A stretch of DNA of 64,000 bases from Mesorhizobium sp. B2-8-5 (GTDB taxonomy: Bacteria > Pseudomonadota > Alphaproteobacteria > Rhizobiales > Rhizobiaceae). The DNA lies in the NCBI RefSeq assembly GCF_006440675.2, contig NZ_CP083951.1, positions 2,389,501 to 2,453,500 on the forward strand, written 5' to 3'. The notes below the pieces were generated by a model. That model was given only the letters and a program-made list of their open reading frames with translations. It had not been told where the DNA came from and made no database searches. The position numbers and the translations under genes were made by a program. The first letter of the stretch is position 1, and each line of letters begins with the position of its first letter. Shown here in pieces: positions 24,771 through 33,586 of the stretch.

Positions 24771-25037
24771 ATGAGGTTCGAGACAATGTGTGATCCAGCC
24801 GATGAGTGGCTGGTATATGACCGGTCGACGGATTTGCCCGCACTCCGCTACGACAGTTTGCTTATCGGGCTGTCGCGAGCGGAAGCGGAGCGCTTGGCTC
24901 ATGAGGCCAATTCGCTGAAGGCCTCGGAACCAGCATATGAAGCTAGCGTTGCTGATGAAACCGACGTCACCAGGATTCGACAATGCCCAACAATATTTCC
25001 CGACACGAAGAGCAGCGCGGCACTCGAAATGTTCTAA
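24771..25037 (+). CDS. Small protein of unknown function
   Basis: 88 codons. The first 50 residues (MRFETMCDPADEWLVYDRST and LIGLSRAEAERLAHEANSLK) look like real protein; the last 25 overlap the membrane peptide gene at 24983 in another frame and are less convincing. ATG at 24771 follows GCGGCG without a good ribosome site. A sequencing error or late frameshift could have replaced the original stop. Confidence 0.45.
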   Translation: MRFETMCDPADEWLVYDRSTDLPALRYDSLLIGLSRAEAERLAHEANSLKASEPAYEASVADETDVTRIRQCPTIFPDTKSSAALEMF

Positions 25038-25114
25038 TGTGGGGCGCTGTTGCAGCCCTGGTGATATTCGTGGTGTTGTTGGCTTTTATATTCTGGCCCG
25101 CTGTAACACCATAA
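24983..25114 (+). CDS. Small single-pass membrane protein
   Basis: 43 residues. A charged N-terminus (MPNNISRHEEQRGTRN) is followed by one long hydrophobic helix (VLMWGAVAALVIFVVLLAFI) and a short FWPAVTP tail. This N-in, single-TM layout is common for small rhizobial stress or envelope peptides. It overlaps the end of the previous frame by 55 bases. Two other tiny membrane proteins occur at 28969 and 32407. Confidence 0.5.
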   Translation: MPNNISRHEEQRGTRNVLMWGAVAALVIFVVLLAFIFWPAVTP

Positions 25115-25216
25115 CCTAGGTGGACCGGCCGCGTTCGACGGCGTGACGTTCACGCCGCCGGCGCCGGGTGCTCCGCATTTTGGGATACGGAGATGCCACA
25201 TACATCGTCATTCGGG

Positions 25217-25429
25217 TTACTTACCGCAACAGGGACAAATATCAGGAGCGAACGATATTGTGGTGTCGCTCTTTATCCGGCGATTTGCGATGGAGTTTCC
25301 CAAGTCGCGCTCTAACTGGTCGGCAATGTTAGCGACGGCATTGCCCGTGATGGTGTTAGTCGCTATCTGACCGGTTCTAGCCTGCCTCGAAAACTCCCGA
25401 AGCATCTTTCGAAAACGATCAACTTGCAT
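25217..25429 (-). CDS. Small protein of unknown function with a C-terminal CPCCGK
   Basis: 70 residues, MQVDRFRKMLREFSRQARTG and on, helical and amphipathic, ending SFAPDICPCCGK. The Cys pair at the very end could bind metal. The region 25115-25680 otherwise shows no gene. Ribosome site weak (GGGATA). Real coding is plausible but not secure. Confidence 0.4.
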   Translation of the reverse strand: MQVDRFRKMLREFSRQARTGQIATNTITGNAVANIADQLERDLGNSIANRRIKSDTTISFAPDICPCCGK

Positions 25430-25685
25430 TATCCCATCCCTTGCAAACTAGTACAGAAGGGTACGCTAAAGCATTTCTGACACCAAGGCTATTGGCTACC
25501 TTGGAAACCATTGCTCTCTTGTTTCTCCCTGTGCGATCCGCGCTTTCGCTTGCGACGTGACTCTGATGCGCTACCGCGCTTGTGATCCGGCCCAGTCTTA
25601 AGCACCCCTGGAGCATTTCGTTAGAGCGCTTCGTGTCAGTGGACGCTTGCTGCTTCGGCAGCCCTAACGAATCGCCCGTGCTTTG

Positions 25686-26072
25686 TCATTCCTTCGCCAG
25701 CCGGCCTTCAAGCTCTTTCATAAAATGGGCTTCGTTGAGCAGCATTTCCCAATCGGTGCCGAAACGCCCAATAAGATCGTGGGCTTGCTCGTTGGAGATG
25801 TTTGCTTCTCGGGACAACCGGTCTGCCAAGAGATCAAAGGTGGCGGGATCTGCCTCGAGCAAGCTGCCATCGCGATGCTGCATCGCCGCCGCGATCACTT
25901 CGAAGACGCTGCCGACTTCCTCATAGATTTCGCTTATCGCGATGCCCTCTCGGTCTGCGGCTTCCATAGCCTGGTCGGCTAGATCCTTTATCGCGGCCGG
26001 GTCGTCGGTCACCGCATCCGGCAGATGCTCTGCCATCCATTTGTCGAAGAAATTTATCCCGCGAGTGCTCAT
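25686..26072 (-). CDS. DUF768-family protein
   Basis: 128 residues. MSTRGINFFDKWMAEHLPDA is the typical opening of the DUF768 proteins that are multi-copy in Mesorhizobium. The rest is a helical bundle rich in acidic residues (ADREGIAISEIYEEVGSVFE). No function is known for the family. Two tandem hairpins lie 57-110 bases upstream. It supports the taxonomic placement of the window. Confidence 0.82.
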   Translation of the reverse strand: MSTRGINFFDKWMAEHLPDAVTDDPAAIKDLADQAMEAADREGIAISEIYEEVGSVFEVIAAAMQHRDGSLLEADPATFDLLADRLSREANISNEQAHDLIGRFGTDWEMLLNEAHFMKELEGRLAKE

Positions 26073-26128
26073 CTCGCCATAAGCGGCAGGCGAACATTAG
26101 GTTCCGCTGATAGGAGAAGCTCCGATTT

Positions 26129-26182
26129 GAGCCCGCCACCGTTGAGGGACGATAGCGGGCTCTCGGGCTGTGGGCAGCCCGA
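26129..26182. other. Two tandem perfect hairpins
   Basis: GAGCCCGC (26129-26136) pairs with GCGGGCTC (26155-26162) around an 18-base loop. TCGGGCT (26163-26169) pairs with AGCCCGA (26176-26182) around six bases. No T-run follows on either strand. They could be a structured leader of the DUF768 transcript, a small RNA or a repeat remnant. Confidence 0.4.
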
Positions 26183-26476
26183 AGGCAGCGCGACCGTCTG
26201 GCGAGGTGAGCTACCCGATGGACTAAGCCGGTGATGTGGCTTATGTTCCATCCCCATTGTTGCCACGGTAGGCAAACAACTCACGGTGAGCTGTGGACGG
26301 GAAACAGCCGAGGGCTGAAATACAGCCGCGTGTCATTCATCGTTCATTCATAATATCAGCGGATTCTCATAAGCGGGCATGCTGATGCTCCTCAACTGCA
26401 AACACCAGACTGTGGCAGGCCGCGGATTCGGGCGGCGGCGAAACAGGCACGGGCGGGGGGAGGAGGACTGACCAAA

Positions 26477-26701
26477 ATGTCGAATCGAGAAATCGGAACA
26501 TCCCGTTCGCTCGGAATGCGTGTCGCCGATCTCAAAGCCAGGATGCGGGACGCCCGCATCACCGAGCATGAGATCAAGACCTTCCAGAAGGTCGCGGCCA
26601 TCATGGCGCGCGGAGAAGGTTCCTTACGCATCGACGCGGACGACTTGATCGCCGCGTCCTTTCTCACCGAGATGACGGTGGGCGAACCGACGCTGACCTG
26701 A
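26477..26701 (+). CDS. Small helical protein of unknown function
   Basis: 74 residues, MSNREIGTSRSLGMRVADLK and on, with balanced charge and a helical heptad-like middle (KTFQKVAAIMARGEGS). GGGGGGAGGAGG is upstream of the ATG, giving a strong ribosome site. No membrane segments or cysteines. Its family is not recognised; it stands alone between non-coding stretches. Confidence 0.6.
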   Translation: MSNREIGTSRSLGMRVADLKARMRDARITEHEIKTFQKVAAIMARGEGSLRIDADDLIAASFLTEMTVGEPTLT

Positions 26702-26993
26702 GAGCATGGCCATCCCTCCCGACGCTGGCACGGCTACCCGCCGCCAGGGATGGTAAATTTCCGCGCAATCAAAGGCCCGTCGACCGATGCCGATGGGCAG
26801 CCGGGAAGTAGCCTGCCACGCAAGGCGTGCGCGGCAGGCAGTGCGAGAACTACGGAAATTCTGCGTCGTTCCGCGCATCGCTGCCCCTTGCTGGTCAGCT
26901 GTATTGGACGTGAGACGAACGTCCCACCCTGGAACTCATAAGTTCCGTCTGCGAACACATTTCAGAAACCTCCATCAGAGTGGGCTGGTCCCT

Positions 26994-27161
26994 TCATTGC
27001 AATTCGGGGATCACCCTAAGGCGGCGTGGGCAACCTCTCGCTCTGTAGACGCTTTCGATGATTTGAAGCACTTCGTCGCGTGGTAGCCCACATCGCCGGG
27101 CGGCCTCAAGCAGCCGCTCCTCCGATACGCTCGCGGTAATTAGGATCGCTTTCGTCCCCAT
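26994..27161 (-). CDS. Small protein, degenerate paralogue of the gene at 27704
   Basis: 55 residues: MGTKAILITASVSEERLLEA, then ARRCGLPRDEVLQIIESVYR and an unrelated tail. The DNA matches 27757-27889 closely (TGATTTGAAGCACTTCGTCG is identical in both) except for a 9-base in-frame deletion removing three residues, and divergence after the shared helix. A duplicated block about 600 bases apart is therefore evident. Function unknown; this copy is probably decaying. Confidence 0.5.
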   Translation of the reverse strand: MGTKAILITASVSEERLLEAARRCGLPRDEVLQIIESVYRARGCPRRLRVIPELQ

Positions 27162-27177
27162 CGGATTCGCAACTACG

Positions 27178-27300
27178 GAACAAGAATGGGCCGAACGGGA
27201 GGCGCGTCATCTGAAGGTCGAACTAACGCGGGCCGATCTGACATATGACGAGCTGGCCGAGCGTATGAAGGCACACGGCTTCAAAGAGACAAAGGCCATC
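27178..27300 (+). pseudogene. Fragment resembling a DUF6471 protein
   Basis: The plus-strand reading EQEWAEREARHLKVELTRAD, LTYDELAERMKAHGFKETKA resembles the N-terminal half of DUF6471 proteins, which often continue with a KLxRGxFSAxFFL stretch. That second half is not found; the frame continues into unrelated sequence. No start codon remains upstream, because the preceding bases belong to the neighbouring repeat. Assignment is from memory of the family pattern. Confidence 0.4.
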
Positions 27301-27703
27301 CATCTGATGCCGAAGAAAACCGCGCCGATCATGCTAGCCACCCGCTGGCATGTGAGTTTAGTTCTGTCGCCGCGCGCCATAATACCGCAGTGCTCCTCAA
27401 TCGTCGCCCTGATCAACTGGAGCGCGGCGCGGCACTCGGGATCGTTCTTCATCCGAAGAGTCTGGGGCGGTGGCGGCGCACGTCAAGCGATTGCTAATGG
27501 AACATTCCGCCGCCTCAGAAATTGCTCTTGCACGGCGCACTTCGGACGAGCAGCGCGCTGGGTCGGAACGATTGCAACCGTTCCGGCGAGAGCCCGTTTC
27601 CCACAGGGCGGGCTCTCACGCCGCCTTGAGTTGTTTGCTCTTCGTCTGCCACGGCGTTCTCCTCCTGGTCAGGAGGAACCATGTATATTGCAAATGTTCC
27701 GAT

Positions 27704-27889
27704 TTACCGTTTCGAACGCTTGCGGTGCTTAGATCTGTCCTGCTTTTTGAAGCCCGTCGCGCTGTAGGCGCTTTCGATGATTTGAAGCACTTCGTCGCGT
27801 GGTAGCCCACATCGCCGGGCGTAAAAATCGGCCTCAACCAGCCGCTCCTCCGAAACGCTCTCGGTAATTAGGATCGCCTTCTTCCCCAT
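27704..27889 (-). CDS. Small basic-tailed protein, intact copy of the repeated pair
   Basis: 61 residues: MGKKAILITESVSEERLVEA, DFYARRCGLPRDEVLQIIES and a Lys/Arg-rich tail (KKQDRSKHRKRSKR). The strand-helix-helix pattern with a basic tail could bind nucleic acid, but no family is recognised. A related decayed copy lies at 26994-27161. GGAGATATCCG lies just upstream of the ATG. Confidence 0.55.
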   Translation of the reverse strand: MGKKAILITESVSEERLVEADFYARRCGLPRDEVLQIIESAYSATGFKKQDRSKHRKRSKR

Positions 27890-28006
27890 CGGATATCTCC
27901 AAGGCCATGCTGGCTTATAACCGATTCTCGGGAAGACTTGTTTCAGCGAATGCTAATGGAACTGAAACTTCATCGCGTTATTGAGTGAAATCGTAGAGTT
28001 GGGGCT

Positions 28007-28885
28007 GTGATGCGTAAGCGCGCCGACGGTGAACGGTTGCCCATTATCCATCCAATGAAGCCCAAGCTCTTCAGGGATCCTCCGAAGGGCGACGACTGGA
28101 TTCATGAGGTCAAGCAGGACGGGTACCGAACGCAGATTCTCAAGGACCGCGACGGCATCCGGCTTTTCACCAAAAGGGACTATACTGGACCGGCATATTT
28201 GCCGAGTTGGCGGCCGCGGCGACCGCGATCCGAGCCGAAAACTTCATTCCTGAGGGCGAAACGATCAAGATCAATGCCGCCGGCCTCGCCGATTTCCAAG
28301 CGCTCTAAAAAGCTGTTGGCATCCGAAAAGCTCGGGACATTTATCTGGTCGCTTCGATCTTATCTATCTGAATGGCAAGGATCTCCGGAACGAGCCGGTG
28401 GAAAGGCGCCGCGATATCCTCCAGGCCTTGATCCCCGCCGGCAATCGCATCCAGTTCAGCGAAGCGATGGCGGGCCTGGCGACGCAGTGTTCCACCTGGT
28501 CGACATGGCCTGCGTCGAAGGCATGGTTTCGAAGCGGAAGGGGAGCCGCTACCGCAGCGGCCCGACCACTGACTGGCACAAGGTGAAATGCTTCCAGCTG
28601 AAGACGGTAGACATCATGGGCCACCAGCGCGATCCTGGGCAAGCCGCGCGCGTGCTGATGGCCGACAAGGGCCGGTACGTCGGGACCGCTGTCGTCAACT
28701 TCAAGCTCGACCGGCGGCAGCGGCTTTGGGACCAGGTGCAGGGCCTGACCGGCGCGCCGTCGCCGAAGGGGCTGGCGAAGGAAAAGGCCGAGTGGCTGCG
28801 GCCCGAGCTCGTCGGACGAGTGAAGTTCCTGAAGGGCGAGGAGATGCTGCGCCTCGTCTCGCTGAAGGATTTCAAGGAAACGTAG
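28007..28885 (+). pseudogene. ATP-dependent DNA ligase (LigD ligase domain), multiply frameshifted
   Basis: The first 60 residues (HPMKPKLFRDPPKGDDWIHE, VKQDGYRTQILKDRDGIRLF) and the last 130 (VEGMVSKRKGSRYRSGPTTD, WHKVKCF and an OB-fold end) are LigD-like. The middle is out of frame. Reading the other frames recovers FAELAAAATAIRAENF, then a stop after QAL, RKARDIYLV and LIYLNGKDLRNEPVERRRDI. At least two frameshifts and one stop are needed to explain this. Motif I is KQDG, with the AMP-accepting Lys. The long open frame is accidental. Confidence 0.82.
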
Positions 28886-28968
28886 GCGTGCCGGCGCTGC
28901 TCCCTCGGAGCGGAACATTAGGCTTGTCTAACGGTTCCGATCCTAGTGCGTTTTCCGAGGATAGAGCG

Positions 28969-29100
28969 ATGGCCGTGCTAGCGTTTGATTTCGTCTATTT
29001 CTGCCAACTGACAGGGGCCGATCTCTTAGGCGGTATCGTCTGCCTGTTGGCGTTCCTCATGCTCTACAACGTCATGGCGGAAGACCGTCCAAATCGGTAG
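28969..29100 (+). CDS. Small single-pass membrane protein
   Basis: 43 residues, MAVLAFDFVYFCQLTGADLL, then GGIVCLLAFLMLYNVMAEDR. One hydrophobic helix and a short polar tail. GAGGATAGAGCG lies before the ATG. Layout resembles the tiny membrane proteins at 24983 and 32407. No partner or function is evident. Confidence 0.5.
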   Translation: MAVLAFDFVYFCQLTGADLLGGIVCLLAFLMLYNVMAEDRPNR

Positions 29101-29129
29101 GCTGAGCGGCGCTCCAGTCCTCACAAGGC

Positions 29130-29225
29130 TTGTCGATGCGCGGTGTTTTTCTCTTCGGCGGCACGTGGCTTGTGAAGAGGCGCACGGCATGGACTTTGAA
29201 GGTGATCCCCAGATCATTCCCGTCT
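29130..29225 (-). pseudogene. Fragment of a paralogue of the small gene at 17158
   Basis: Minus-strand reading LGITFKVHAVRLFTSHVPPK, then RKTPRIDK, parallels LGIRVTVDAEIVTLKTRYVP, PKRKAPLIDK at 17158-17466. Only this C-terminal third is present. It shows that the same small gene family was seeded twice in the accessory region. Confidence 0.45.
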
Positions 29226-29409
29226 GAGTGGATCAGCTTTCTACAGAGCATTGCCGCAGCGCTCGACAAGCACCTAACAAGCTTCAACAAAAGCAGACAT
29301 CACCCGATCAGCCGATAGCGACCGCTCCCGCCAGATTCCTTCGCATCTCCTGGCCTCCAGCCGACGACCACCTTCCGACGGTCTTACCCGATCGGGCGGC
29401 GATCGTGTG

Positions 29410-30777
29410 CTAAAGCTGGGAATGCAGTCGGCTAGCCATCCAATCCGTCACCCTTTCAGTCCAGGGGCGGGCTTGCCATTCCTCGAGACTGATCTGCTTA
29501 GACCGTGCTAGGTCCCGGTTGAACAGATCGATTTGGGTTTGTCCAAAGTCCTTGCCATAGATATTCAGATTGGCCTCATCGTTAAGACCAAGGGATCGCT
29601 CATCAAGGTTGGCGGAACCGAAGCTCGCCCAGACGTCGTCGACGATCAGCAGCTTAGGATGGTACATCGTGGGCTGGAACTCATAAATCCGCACGCCCGC
29701 CTTGAGTAATTCGCCCCAGAAGTAGCGCGAGCCTTTTCGAACGATAGGAACATCCGTCAGCGAGTTGGGGACGATGATATCGACGATCACGCTCCTTTTT
29801 CGGGCATCCAGTATCTGCTGCAGGGCGATGTCGTCCGGAACGAAATAAGCCATTCCGATCCGCAAGTGATCCTTGGCAGCAGCCATCGCAGCCAACATCA
29901 TCAGCTCCATGTCTTCGGAGCCATTTGGTTGCGAGGACAAGATAAGTTGAGCGCTCAGGTTCCCCGCAGCTGCGAGCGGCGGGTAGAACTTCTCGCCCTG
30001 CAACGGCTCGCCCGCGGTCTCCAGCCAGTTTTCGGCGAATGCCGCCTGGAATGCGGCTGCGGCACGTCCCTCGATGCGGTAGTGCGTGTCACGCCACTCT
30101 GTCGGATTGCGAGCGTCTCCGAGCCAATTGTCCGCAATGCCGACACCGCCGGTGAACGCTATCCGACCGTCGACGATGAGCAGTTTGCGATGCGTTCGGT
30201 TGTTCACGCGATCCAGGGTATACCAGTAGATGGGCCGGTAGCGCTGGAACCGCACTCCAGCACTCGTCATGATGTGGATCAGTTCTTCATCGAAGGGGAG
30301 ACTGCCGACCCAGTCGACGAGCACACGAACCTCGACGCCTTCTCGGGCTTTCGCCGCCAAGGCCGCGGCGAACTCGTAGCCCACCTTTCCCGACCAATAG
30401 ATGTAGGTTTCCATGTTGATGGTCGAACGCGCAGTGCGGATGGCTTCCAGCATTGCTGGAAAGATCTCATCGCCATTGACCAGCGTCTGCACCGCGTTGG
30501 CGTCGAACATTTGTCCCTGGGAATAGCTGGTCATGCTCCTCGCGAATTGAGGATCGGCTGCGTCAAAACGGTGGGGAACGATTGCGCGGATACTCCGGGA
30601 ATCGGGGATCAAGTTCATCACGATCACAGTGATCGAACTCACGACAATCGCGATGGCAACATACTTAAGTACGTTGAACCAACGACCGAACTTTCCTCTG
30701 AGTACGGTCGGCTTTTCCCGAGTCAAACCCTTACACCCCGTGCCGCCCGCGCTGTGGATGGTGGCCATGTGCAACAC
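29410..30777 (-). CDS. Phospholipase D-family protein (cardiolipin synthase-like)
   Basis: 455 residues. An N-terminal membrane anchor (YVAIAIVVSSITVIVMNLIP, about residues 39-58) is followed by two HKD phosphodiesterase motifs: THRKLLIVDGRIAFTGG (about 196-212) and YHPKLLIVDDVWASFGSANL (about 371-390). MASxLxSQL-type endings and the TWRDTHYRIEG-like block fit cardiolipin synthases that condense phosphatidylglycerol. It could also be a general PLD. ATG at 30768 is an alternative start. It stands alone, with no neighbours on its strand. Confidence 0.88.
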   Translation of the reverse strand: MLHMATIHSAGGTGCKGLTREKPTVLRGKFGRWFNVLKYVAIAIVVSSITVIVMNLIPDSRSIRAIVPHRFDAADPQFARSMTSYSQGQMFDANAVQTLVNGDEIFPAMLEAIRTARSTINMETYIYWSGKVGYEFAAALAAKAREGVEVRVLVDWVGSLPFDEELIHIMTSAGVRFQRYRPIYWYTLDRVNNRTHRKLLIVDGRIAFTGGVGIADNWLGDARNPTEWRDTHYRIEGRAAAAFQAAFAENWLETAGEPLQGEKFYPPLAAAGNLSAQLILSSQPNGSEDMELMMLAAMAAAKDHLRIGMAYFVPDDIALQQILDARKRSVIVDIIVPNSLTDVPIVRKGSRYFWGELLKAGVRIYEFQPTMYHPKLLIVDDVWASFGSANLDERSLGLNDEANLNIYGKDFGQTQIDLFNRDLARSKQISLEEWQARPWTERVTDWMASRLHSQL

Positions 30778-31307
30778 AAGAACTTCGAGTGCGACGGGAG
30801 GTTCCCAGCTGCGGACGAGGGCCGCTATCCTTTGCGCCCGCGCAATTCACCACACATGAATGCTGCAGCGGCGGAAGCGGTCCGACCGCTTGCGGCCGAC
30901 AACAGACATGGCCGCTTTGCGCCGCAAAGCGGTCGTCAACACGGGCTTTTCCCTCACCTGAAAGCGATGGTCAAATTGGACCGGCGTAATGTCCGTCGGG
31001 ATCACCGAAAAGGATGGCCATAGTCGTGTCAGGTGTGATCAAGAGCTACGAAGTCAACGCACAGCAGTAATAAAAGAACAGAGACGTTTGGGTCAGATGA
31101 CTAAAAACCCTGATCCAGAACATTGATTGTGGTGGCTTATAGATGGTCTATTTCTTGGCAAAAGGCCGCGAACTCCAATTTTGTTGAGTGTTTTCGTTGT
31201 CATTAGCTATATGAATATCAACCATTAGAAAGGGTTGGATTGACAAAATCCACCCCATAGCTGGTTGTCAGCAGTACTGACTTGAATTCGTATCACGGTG
31301 GCGTGGG
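30778..31307. other. Intergenic stretch, no gene recognised
   Basis: After the phospholipase D start there is no convincing frame. From about 31020 the sequence is visibly AT-rich (many TTT and AAA runs) and may hold promoters for either side. No repeat of the local families was seen. Confidence 0.4.
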
Positions 31308-31496
31308 ATGGTGGGCGGGGAACCGGACGACGTGCGGGTGAAATCTGCCGGAACTGAGTGGGTAGTCCGCGTCGTCGAAAAGGGGACCGCAACCATTCAC
31401 CTGTTCGAGGTTCAGACCTTAGCGGAAGCCTTCGCCGATGTCGAAAGGAGCAGGCTGGGTTTGCCCGCACAGCCACCAATCCACAATGGGTACTAA
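31308..31496 (+). CDS. Small protein of unknown function, paralogue of the gene at 20670
   Basis: 62 residues, MVGGEPDDVRVKSAGTEWVV, then RVVEKGTATIHLFEVQTLAE. EWVVRVVEK and AFADVERSRLGLP align with the passenger protein encoded at 20670-20861. A GTG at 31302 is an alternative start. Ribosome site is weak. Function unknown. Confidence 0.5.
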   Translation: MVGGEPDDVRVKSAGTEWVVRVVEKGTATIHLFEVQTLAEAFADVERSRLGLPAQPPIHNGY

Positions 31497-31642
31497 TCGG
31501 CTCGACCATTCGTAAAGTCGAGGCCACTGCTCGGCCACGTTGCTGCATGATGCTCACAAGGGAGGGGGGTATGGTGGCGGGGGGACGCGCAGGGCAAATA
31601 TTTGGGGGTACAGACCATATGAGAAGGTTTCGATAAACTAAA

Positions 31643-31882
31643 ATGAAAATAGTCGCTGATGTTATTGATAAGCTGAAAGAAGATCAAATGAATGACCCGC
31701 CTGAAGTGCAAGACTTCGTTGTTGAGGATGTTCTGGAGCTAACCGATTATTCCGAGTATGGAGCTGTAGTTACCATAGTCGACGTAGGAGGGAGACGTGT
31801 TCGCCTTCATGTCAGCATCATCAGAGGTGAACTGCTTTGCGAGCGGATTGCTGACGCGCTGGAGTGCCGGTACGGGACATAA
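31643..31882 (+). CDS. Small acidic protein of unknown function
   Basis: 79 residues, MKIVADVIDKLKEDQMNDPP, EVQDFVVEDVLELTDYSEYG, then a beta-rich end (VVTIVDVGGRRVRLHVSII). It looks like a real compact alpha/beta protein. Surrounding DNA is AT-richer than the core genes, suggesting acquired sequence. No family recognised; the start could also be the Met at codon 16. Confidence 0.5.
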   Translation: MKIVADVIDKLKEDQMNDPPEVQDFVVEDVLELTDYSEYGAVVTIVDVGGRRVRLHVSIIRGELLCERIADALECRYGT

Positions 31883-32406
31883 ACCTTCGAACACCGAGCG
31901 AATGCCCCGATCATTGAATATCCGGATGCGAGTTCAATGGCAAAACAGCGTCCCGGAGACGATCTGTGCTTGCAGGACTTGGCAGACGCGGCGGAGTCCG
32001 GCGCCGATAAGGCGCCCGGAGCTGCTATTGGTCGGTCCCGGCTCTGACACTTAGCCGAACACCACCTTGTGCTCATGCTCGTTCTTGGCAGTTCCCGCCG
32101 TTTCGAAACGCACCCCAAAATGGCTGCTTATGGCGCGACCCGGACCGTACTGCGTTGGACGCATCGGTCCGCTCTTCAGCACGTTCCCAAAACGGACAGT
32201 CAGTTGTCGGCCCCATTCCGGTCGAAGCAGGGAAACCGATGCATTGAATCAGCTTTGCCGCTGCTTAAACGCGCACATCATTTGGGGATGCGGATCTCAG
32301 GCGGAATTTCCCCTTATCGTCAATGTCCAATTCCGGGCCGGGCTCCTTTGCAACCAAAACCTCACGGGCACGTTGTGTTTCGGTCCGCAATCAGGAGGAG
32401 GATGCC
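31883..32406. other. Intergenic stretch, no gene recognised
   Basis: Several short frames on both strands overlap each other and look like shadows (Arg/Pro/Ser-rich). AGGAGGAGG at its right end is the ribosome site for the peptide gene at 32407. Confidence 0.4.
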
Positions 32407-32481
32407 GTGAACGGAATAATCTATCTTGTTGGCCTCGTCGTGATCGTTTTGTTCATTCTATCATTTTTTGGACTTCGGTAA
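32407..32481 (+). CDS. 24-residue membrane peptide
   Basis: GTG start, reading M(V)NGIIYLVGLVVIVLFILS and then FFGLR. It is one hydrophobic helix with a short basic end. AGGAGGAGGATGCC directly before the GTG is an excellent ribosome site. Very similar one-helix peptides are frequent in rhizobia. It lies four bases before the next gene, so the two are likely co-transcribed. Confidence 0.6.
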   Translation: MNGIIYLVGLVVIVLFILSFFGLR

Positions 32482-32485
32482 GATC

Positions 32486-33097
32486 ATGGCCAAAATAGCC
32501 CCCACGGAAAGCGCTGCAGTGACCCCAAAAGTGGCTACATCGTCCTATCTTGAGTGGGGAGGCATATTTGGCGGGGGTGTCATCGCTTGCGCCATTTCGG
32601 TGGTTCTTCTGCAATTCGGGTCGAGCGCTGGTTTGGCGCTGGGTTCTCCGACTCTTCCCAACGGTGGCGCCTCCTGGAATGTGCTGGTGGCCGGGCTGTG
32701 GGTAGTTATCGTTGCTATAGCAAGTTCCGCAGCCGGCGGTTATGTAGCTGGACGGATGCGCACGCGCTGGGAAGATAGCAACCAAAGTGAAAGCGAATTC
32801 CGCGACGGCATACACGGCATCGCAGTCTGGGCCCTAGCGACACTTGGAGCAGCGTTTTTCTTGGCAATGATTGGTGGGCACGGCGCAGCCGCCGTGGTCA
32901 ATCGCCCCGACGCGCAACTCAACGAAAGCACGGTGCGCCTTTCAGCCCACATAACTGCCATTTTTAGCTTTGCGACTGCTGCAGGCTCCGCGCTTGGCGC
33001 TGCGGCAGCATGGTTTGCAGCGATTGCCGGGGGTGAACACCGCGATGAGGGGATCGCTTTTCACCACGTCGTACCGGTTTTCTTGCGCAAGCGTTAG
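32486..33097 (+). CDS. Integral membrane protein of unknown function
   Basis: 203 residues from MAKIAPTESAAVTPKVATSS. It has four or more hydrophobic segments: GGIFGGGVIACAISVVLLQF, VLVAGLWVVIVAIASSAAGG, AVWALATLGAAFFLAMI and SFATAAGSALGAAAAWFAAI. A YVAGRMRTRWED loop lies between. Rhizobial relatives are often labelled PhnA-like without evidence. An earlier ATG at 32468 would overlap the peptide gene. It is probably an inner-membrane protein linked to the tiny upstream peptide. Confidence 0.7.
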   Translation: MAKIAPTESAAVTPKVATSSYLEWGGIFGGGVIACAISVVLLQFGSSAGLALGSPTLPNGGASWNVLVAGLWVVIVAIASSAAGGYVAGRMRTRWEDSNQSESEFRDGIHGIAVWALATLGAAFFLAMIGGHGAAAVVNRPDAQLNESTVRLSAHITAIFSFATAAGSALGAAAAWFAAIAGGEHRDEGIAFHHVVPVFLRKR

Positions 33098-33099
33098 TG

Positions 33100-33402
33100 C
33101 AAAACAATGCACTCGCCCGGCCGGCAAAGCCAACCGCAGCTGTTCCAAGGTCATAGAGATCATCCGTTGGAGAGTGTCTACTTGTCGCCAAACTTGGCCA
33201 ATACCGGACGGGCTGAAAACGGTCCCGGAGCCGACGATATCATCCCGGTCTGTCTCTCCGACGTCCTTCCAAAGACCCTCGCCGGCGCCTGGAGATAGGC
33301 CGTCACGCCATCGAAGCGGGTCGCTAGTTCTTCTTTCAGACGATCGAAATCCCTTCCGGGGAAGAGTTGACCTTGGTGTAACAGCATTTGGACGAGGTAC
33401 AT
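33100..33402 (-). pseudogene. Broken small gene of unknown function
   Basis: ATG at 33402 reads MYLVQMLLHQGQLFPGRDFD, RLKEELATRFDGVTAYLQAP. One frame away it continues GEGLWKDVGETDRDDIV. The combination FxxLxxELxxRFxGVTAYxxxPxEGLW resembles a small rhizobial protein family of unknown function, remembered rather than searched. At least one frameshift near 33280 separates the halves, and the end is not convincing. Confidence 0.42.
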
Positions 33403-33586
33403 AGTAATCACCGCTATGCTGCGGATCTGAGGAGGTTGCTTTCGAGGAGAGTGATCTTCGACTAGCCTGACGAGGCAAAAGGAATACGGGCGGCGCTCGC
33501 CCGTATTCTCACAGTTAGCGATCTCAGGCCAAATGCATGTGCTTGGACTTTCGCTCGCCGCCTTTTTCAGCTTCTTGAGGCGTCTC

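Noticed and set aside
28007..28885. The 292-codon open frame as an intact DNA ligase
   Set aside because: Its centre is out of frame; the correct ligase sequence appears in other frames with a stop after QAL.
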